Positions 59,971 to 64,000 of a DNA stretch of 64,000 nucleotides are shown one piece after another. This DNA is from JBCCGG01 sp039029395 (GTDB lineage: Bacteria > Pseudomonadota > Alphaproteobacteria > Kiloniellales > JAKSDN01). The notes beneath the pieces were generated by a model. The model saw only the letters and a program-made list of their open reading frames with translations, did no database searches and had not been told where the DNA came from. Each line of letters begins with the position of its first letter. Positions within the stretch are counted from its first letter, which is position 1. Made by a program: the position numbers and the translations under genes. The DNA lies in NCBI GenBank assembly GCA_039029395.1, contig JBCCGG010000025.1, positions 1 to 64,000 on the forward strand, given 5' to 3'.

Positions 59971-60933
59971 ATGGCGCTTAAACCTGAAAACGACCATGCC
60001 TTCACGCGCGAGTCGCTCTACGGCGTCAAGGCGGAGAACACCTTTGCCGGCGCGCGCAGCTTCATGCGCCTGCGCTACAGCAAGGACCTAAGCGGTGTCG
60101 ACCTTGCGGTCATAGGGGTTCCCTTCGACACGGCCACCACCAACCGACCGGGTGCCCGATTCGGCCCGGCTGGGGTGCGCGCGGCCTCGGCCAACCTGGC
60201 CTGGAACGTGCCCTGGCCTTGGGGCTTCGACCCCTTCCTGCGCCTGGCCGCGGTCGACTATGGCGACTGCGTCTTCGATCATGGCCGGCCGGACCAGACG
60301 CCAGAGCGCATCGAGGCCCACATCGCGGAAATCCTGGAGGCCGGTGCCTCGAGCCTGGCGATCGGCGGCGACCACTTTCTGACCCTGCCAATCCTGCGCG
60401 CTTACGCCAAGAAGTTCGGGCCCATGGCGATCGTTCATTTTGATGCCCACTCGGACACTTGGGACGACGAGGACGGCCGCATAGACCACGGCACCATGTT
60501 CTGGCACGCGGTGAAGGAAGGCGTGATCGATCCGGCGCGCTCGGTGCAGATCGGCATTCGCACCTGCAACGCCGATCCGCTCGGCATCACCTGGCTGGAC
60601 GCCGATTGGGTCCACGAGCACGGCCCGGTTGCGACCGTCGCCGAGGTCAAGCGCATCGTCGGCACCCAAGCGGCTTACCTCACGTTCGACATCGACTGTC
60701 TGGATCCCGCCTACGCGCCGGGTACCGGCACGCCCGTGGTCGGTGGCCTTTCGCCGCATCAGGCCCGGCGCATCATCCGCGGCCTGGAGGGCATCGACTT
60801 CAAGGGCATGGACGTGGTCGAGGTGGCGCCGATCTACGACGTCGGCGAGGTCACGTCCTTGGCTGCCGCGACCCTGGCGCTCGACTACATTTGTCTCACC
60901 GCCAAGAGCCGGCCGGAGCAACAAGCCTCGTGA
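59971..60933 (+). CDS. Agmatinase/ureohydrolase family enzyme
   Basis: 320 residues. The binuclear Mn site is visible as GGDHFLTLP, HFDAHSDTWDDE, and FDIDCLDPAYAPGTGTP. These enzymes cleave a guanidine to urea plus an amine (agmatine, guanidinobutyrate, guanidinopropionate, arginine). The sequence favours the agmatinase subgroup but the substrate is undetermined. The ATG at 59971 follows a 66-base gap; the stop overlaps the asparaginase start (GTGA). Confidence 0.88.
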   Translation: MALKPENDHAFTRESLYGVKAENTFAGARSFMRLRYSKDLSGVDLAVIGVPFDTATTNRPGARFGPAGVRAASANLAWNVPWPWGFDPFLRLAAVDYGDCVFDHGRPDQTPERIEAHIAEILEAGASSLAIGGDHFLTLPILRAYAKKFGPMAIVHFDAHSDTWDDEDGRIDHGTMFWHAVKEGVIDPARSVQIGIRTCNADPLGITWLDADWVHEHGPVATVAEVKRIVGTQAAYLTFDIDCLDPAYAPGTGTPVVGGLSPHQARRIIRGLEGIDFKGMDVVEVAPIYDVGEVTSLAAATLALDYICLTAKSRPEQQAS

Positions 60934-61970
60934 GCCGCCGCAAACACGTGCTGATGATCTATGTCGGCGGCACGCTCGGCATGGTCGCCTCGGACCACGG
61001 CTATGTGCCGGCAACCAATCTCGCCAAGCTCCTGACCCAGCGCATTCCGGAACTCGGCGACCCGGCCATGCCGACGTTCGAGCTCTATGAATACAGCTCG
61101 CCGAAGGACAGCTCCAACGCCGAGCCCCGGCACTGGTACGTGCTGGCCGAGACGATCCTGAGCCGGGCCGAGGAGTTCGATGGCTTCGTCGTGATCCATG
61201 GCACCGACACCCTCGCCTACATGGCCTCAGCGCTGTCGTTTCTGCTGCGCGGCTTGAGCGCGCCGGTGGTCCTGACCGGCTCCCAGATTCCGCTCTCCGA
61301 GCTGCGCAACGACGCTCAGAACAATTTGGTCAACGCGCTGCAGGTGATTGCCCTCGACCAGTGCCGCGAGGTCACGGTTTGCTTTGGGCGCGGGCTTTTT
61401 CGGGGCAACCGGGTGCGCAAGGTCAAGGCCCGCGAGCTTGATGCCTTCAACTCGCCGAACTTTCCGCCCTTGGCCGAAATCGGCACCGAGATCCGCTTCC
61501 GCGACCATCTTGCCTTGACGTCCGGCCAGGAGACCGTCCAGCACAACGCGCCCAGCTACCGCAGCTTCAGCGTCGCGGTCCTGCCGGTTTATCCGGGCTT
61601 TCGCTCGGCTTGGCTCGAGGCGGCGATTGAGACCGGCGTGCAGGGTCTGGTGCTCGAGTGCTACGGGGTCGGCAACGCGCCGGACCAGGACGACGACTTC
61701 CTCGATGCGCTCAGAAAGTCCCACGCCCGGGGCGTCGTCGTGGTGGCGGTCTCCCAGTGTCTGACCGGCTCGGTGTCGCTTGGCCTCTACGCCGCCGGTT
61801 TCCAGCTGGCCGAGAGCGGCGTGATCAGCGGATTCGACATGACCCCCGAGGCCGCTCTGACCAAGCTGCACTATCTCTTTACTCAGGGTCATGGGCCCGA
61901 GGTCGTGCGCGACCTCATGCAGCAGGACCTCTGCGGCGAACTCACCGTGGACAGCGGCACACACAGATAG
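60930..61970 (+). CDS. L-asparaginase, type I (AnsA-like)
   Basis: 346 residues. The two catalytic Thr regions are VGGTLGM near the N terminus and IHGTDTLAYMASALSF. There is no signal peptide, matching cytosolic type I enzymes. It hydrolyses asparagine or a related amide. The GTG start lies in the ureohydrolase stop, so amide and guanidine nitrogen release are coupled in one operon. Confidence 0.9.
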   Translation: MSRRKHVLMIYVGGTLGMVASDHGYVPATNLAKLLTQRIPELGDPAMPTFELYEYSSPKDSSNAEPRHWYVLAETILSRAEEFDGFVVIHGTDTLAYMASALSFLLRGLSAPVVLTGSQIPLSELRNDAQNNLVNALQVIALDQCREVTVCFGRGLFRGNRVRKVKARELDAFNSPNFPPLAEIGTEIRFRDHLALTSGQETVQHNAPSYRSFSVAVLPVYPGFRSAWLEAAIETGVQGLVLECYGVGNAPDQDDDFLDALRKSHARGVVVVAVSQCLTGSVSLGLYAAGFQLAESGVISGFDMTPEAALTKLHYLFTQGHGPEVVRDLMQQDLCGELTVDSGTHR

Positions 61971-62091
61971 GGTGTGGTGCGGGCCGGGGCGGGCGGCTCA
62001 CCTGTCGACGCATCCGCTTTACCCTCGACAAATCTGGTAACGGAAGACTCATTGCGGACACCTGCACACCCAGTGCGTCGTCCGGAGGCCC

Positions 62092-62760
62092 TTAAGGAGG
62101 ACCTGGGTCATTCGGGTGGTTGGTCGTCCAATCGGGGCCGTGGTCTCGCATGATCCGTTTGACCGCTGGGCGCTGTTCCACAAGTTCAGCACAACGCTTC
62201 ACGTGGGGATATCGGGCGCGCATGGACACGGTGTCTCGATGCCAAATCGTTAACATTTGCAAATGAAGATCACAGGCGCTGAAGGTCTTACCAAGCAGGT
62301 ATGGCCCGGGAGAAGCGCAAGCCGCGTCGATGATTTGCCAGCTTTCGTCGAGCCTTTCGATTCCTTTGGCCGAGATCTCATTGTGCCCGGTTGTTGCGGT
62401 GGTGTGTTTGTATGGCATGAAGTAGATCTGCATGGCGATTTGCAGCGTATTCGTCATGTAGGTCATCCACCTCAAGAAGGCGCCCCGCTCGGGGTCACCG
62501 ACGGCAGGTCCAAGCTGAGATTCCGGGAAACGATCTGACAGGTATATCAAGATAGCGGTCCCTTCAAAAACTACAGTGCCGTCATCATCAACCAGCACCG
62601 GAACCGCGCCATGGGGTGACAAAGTCTGAAACTCGGGGTCTCTTTGCGCGAGCGGTACATCGATGTCCACCCAGCAATTCTCATACTTGCATCCAATTTC
62701 TTCCAGGGCGGCGTGCGCCGACATGGCAGTTGAGGCAGGGCTGTTGTAGAGCTTTATCAT
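62092..62760 (-). CDS. Glutathione S-transferase
   Basis: 222 residues. The N-terminal thioredoxin-like half reads KLYNSPASTAMSAHAALEEIG and HGAVPVLVDDDGTVVFEGTAILIYL; the C-terminal helical half follows. The active residue is likely one of the Ser/Thr in SPAST. The codon use is less GC-biased than in the genes to the left. It is divergent from an SDR gene and convergent with the asparaginase gene across a 121-base gap. Confidence 0.88.
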   Translation of the reverse strand: MIKLYNSPASTAMSAHAALEEIGCKYENCWVDIDVPLAQRDPEFQTLSPHGAVPVLVDDDGTVVFEGTAILIYLSDRFPESQLGPAVGDPERGAFLRWMTYMTNTLQIAMQIYFMPYKHTTATTGHNEISAKGIERLDESWQIIDAACASPGPYLLGKTFSACDLHLQMLTIWHRDTVSMRARYPHVKRCAELVEQRPAVKRIMRDHGPDWTTNHPNDPGPP

Positions 62761-62985
62761 GTGGAACTGGCTTAAAGTGGACGCGGGCTTCGGTTGTGGC
62801 TCGAGGCTGTATCGTAAAACAAACTCCGTCGCTGAACCTAATCACCTGTTGGCATTGTGCTGGTTAGGTGTTTCAGGTAGCGCGATCCCAAGGCTCAATC
62901 TGCTTGAATCTGTAGAGAGTACTTTGACACGCCGCTACGATTTTCCGCCCGCCATGTATCCCGTTGCAACAAGAGGGAAGTGACC

Positions 62986-63717
62986 ATGAAACGACGCATC
63001 TGCACTATCGTCGGCGCCGGTGAAGGGCTTGGTCAAGCTTTGGCTGCTAAGTTTGCAGGCCAGTCGTTCGACATTGCCTTGATGTCACGCACAGAGGCAG
63101 GCAGCGCCGCCGCGGCCCAAGCGGCCGCCGCGGCCAATGACGCAGCCGATGTCAGATTTTTTCGTGCAGATGCGACCCGTCCCAATACGCTTGAGTCAGC
63201 ACTTGCGAACATTGGCAGTGACATGGGCGCGATTGACGTTCTCATTTACAATGCGAGGGGGCAATTTACCGCTTGCGAACCGCTCGATATGACATACGAG
63301 GCGCTCGAAGAGGTCTATCGGGTCGAGGTGGTGGGCGCCTTCGCTGCGGCCAAGTCGGTCTTGCCCACCATGATCGGACGGTCGCGAGGCAGCATTTTCT
63401 TCTCCAGTGCAACGGCCGCATTTCGCGGCTCAAGCAATTTTCCACTCTATGCTATCGGGAAGTTTGGCTTGCGGGCCTTGTCCCAGAGCCTGGCAAAGGC
63501 CTACGCCAAGGATGGCGTTCACATCGTGCACTTTAGATTGGACTGCGACCTCGATGTGCCGGTCATGCGCGAGCTCTACGGTGACCAGCGCGCGCAAACC
63601 GGTCTGGCCAGTCCCGACGACGTCGCAGAGACCTACTGGCTCACCTACCAGCAACCGAAAGGGGCCTGGAGCAACGAGGTTGAGATCAGGCCCTACACGG
63701 AAACCTGGACCTATTAG
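62986..63717 (+). CDS. Classical SDR oxidoreductase
   Basis: 243 residues. Rossmann motif TIVGAGEGLGQALA, the catalytic Ser in FFSSATAAF and YxxxK in YAIGKFG. There is an unusual Ala-rich insertion (AAAAQAAAAAND) after the cofactor loop. Substrate not recognisable. AAGAGGGA at 62971-62978 supports the ATG at 62986 over the GTG at 62980. The 225-base region before it, shared with the divergent GST, is AT-richer and must hold both promoters, but I see no clear motif. Confidence 0.85.
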   Translation: MKRRICTIVGAGEGLGQALAAKFAGQSFDIALMSRTEAGSAAAAQAAAAANDAADVRFFRADATRPNTLESALANIGSDMGAIDVLIYNARGQFTACEPLDMTYEALEEVYRVEVVGAFAAAKSVLPTMIGRSRGSIFFSSATAAFRGSSNFPLYAIGKFGLRALSQSLAKAYAKDGVHIVHFRLDCDLDVPVMRELYGDQRAQTGLASPDDVAETYWLTYQQPKGAWSNEVEIRPYTETWTY

Positions 63718-63725
63718 GGACCGCG

Positions 63726-63815
63726 AAGATTTACAAACTGTTCTTCGCATTGAAGAGTGCGTCCATGGGCGTCCGGGTGATGCTGGAGGAAATCGGCGGG
63801 TCAAAGGTGGAATGA
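63726..63815 (+). pseudogene. N-terminal fragment of a glutathione S-transferase
   Basis: Thirty codons read KIYKLFFALKSASMGVRVML then EEIGGSKVE and a TGA at 63813-63815. The pattern (K-x-Y, SMGVRVxLEEIG) is the thioredoxin-fold start of GSTs. No start codon directly precedes it and nothing of the C-terminal domain follows, so it looks like a decayed copy. Confidence 0.45.
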
Positions 63816-63933
63816 CTGCCTTTGGCTAGTCCCTCCCGTCCTAGCTACTGGTTCCGGTCGGGCGCTGATCCTGCGGCACAGAGCATTGCCCCAACGCAGA
63901 GCCTCGCCCTTGCCCGCCAACGAACCCAAAGTG

Positions 63934-64000
63934 TCACTTATCACCGGTCGGCGTGACGACGATTTGGGCGATGTTAACGTGCTGAGGCTGCTCGAGCGCG
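63934..64000 (-). CDS. 3' end of an SDR-like dehydrogenase (partial)
   Basis: On the minus strand the last 21 residues of a gene entering from the right read ALEQPQHVNIAQIVVTPTGDK then TGA (63934-63936). The HVNI-x-x-IVV-x-PT ending is common in classical SDR dehydrogenases. Only the tail is visible, so the assignment is tentative. Confidence 0.45.
   Translation of the reverse strand, partial: ALEQPQHVNIAQIVVTPTGDK

Noticed and set aside
60459..60929. Longer asparaginase starting inside the ureohydrolase gene
   Set aside because: The extension is an out-of-frame reading of the ureohydrolase; the GTG overlapping its stop gives a normal family length.

Overview
The window is a dense, GC-rich bacterial chromosome segment with no rRNA, tRNA, CRISPR array, insertion sequence or phage gene that I could recognise. 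The mix of a hopanoid operon, a quinohemoprotein amine dehydrogenase (qhn) locus, TcuA, Anbu, MHS-type transporters and a MttB-like protein points to an aerobic, heterotrophic alphaproteobacterium, most likely of the Rhodospirillales type. That placement is inferred from gene content, not from a marker gene.

Layout. 1-2.4 kb: cobalamin genes (cbiX-like fragment, cobD/cbiB) and two small exported proteins. 2.4-11.4 kb: an SDR epimerase, then a 2-oxoglutarate oxygenase abutting the hopanoid operon hpnB-hpnC-hpnD-hpnE-shc-hpnG, with a long hairpin between shc and hpnG. 11.4-14.5 kb: two further 2-oxoglutarate oxygenases, an AhpD-like protein and a small FUSC-like membrane protein. 14.6-19.4 kb: a sulfur operon (thiol dioxygenase, class V PLP enzyme, four-domain rhodanese) followed by an aldehyde dehydrogenase. 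19.4-27.4 kb: MHS transporter, methyltransferase, mgtE relic, sixA-like gene, Rieske oxygenase, GntR regulator, tcuA and a Tat-exported ABC binding protein. 27.4-31.3 kb: Anbu peptidase, glutaminase, a CDGSH-type Fe-S protein and a choline-sulfatase-like sulfatase.

31.2-41.4 kb holds a complete qhn locus: AraC regulator (qhnR candidate), diheme subunit QhnA, radical-SAM QhnD, CTQ-bearing QhnC, beta-propeller QhnB, ABC exporter QhnF and protease QhnE. It ends in a translationally coupled, divergent CcmF-type heme lyase. The flavin monooxygenase QhnG, needed for the quinone cofactor, lies apart at 48.1-49.4 kb. Between them are a GbdR/CdhR-type regulator, a non-pyrrolysine MttB-like methyltransferase, a small membrane protein, an alpha/beta hydrolase, a HisC-like aminotransferase and a D-2-hydroxyacid dehydrogenase.

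49.4-62.0 kb is an almost gapless catabolic array on the plus strand: four consecutive paralogous acyl-CoA synthetases, a mandelate-racemase-like enolase, a carboxymuconolactone-decarboxylase-like protein, an HpaB-like flavin monooxygenase, RidA, DUF1028, a ureohydrolase and an asparaginase. Its substrate is unknown; a nitrogen-containing aromatic or carboxylic compound is the most natural guess. The last 2 kb differ in texture (less GC-biased, looser packing): a GST, an SDR, a GST relic and the 3' end of another SDR.

The best candidates for something undescribed are the CcmF-like lyase welded to the qhn operon, the oxygenase coupled to hpnB, the four-synthetase array with its downstream operon, and the thiol-dioxygenase/rhodanese operon.
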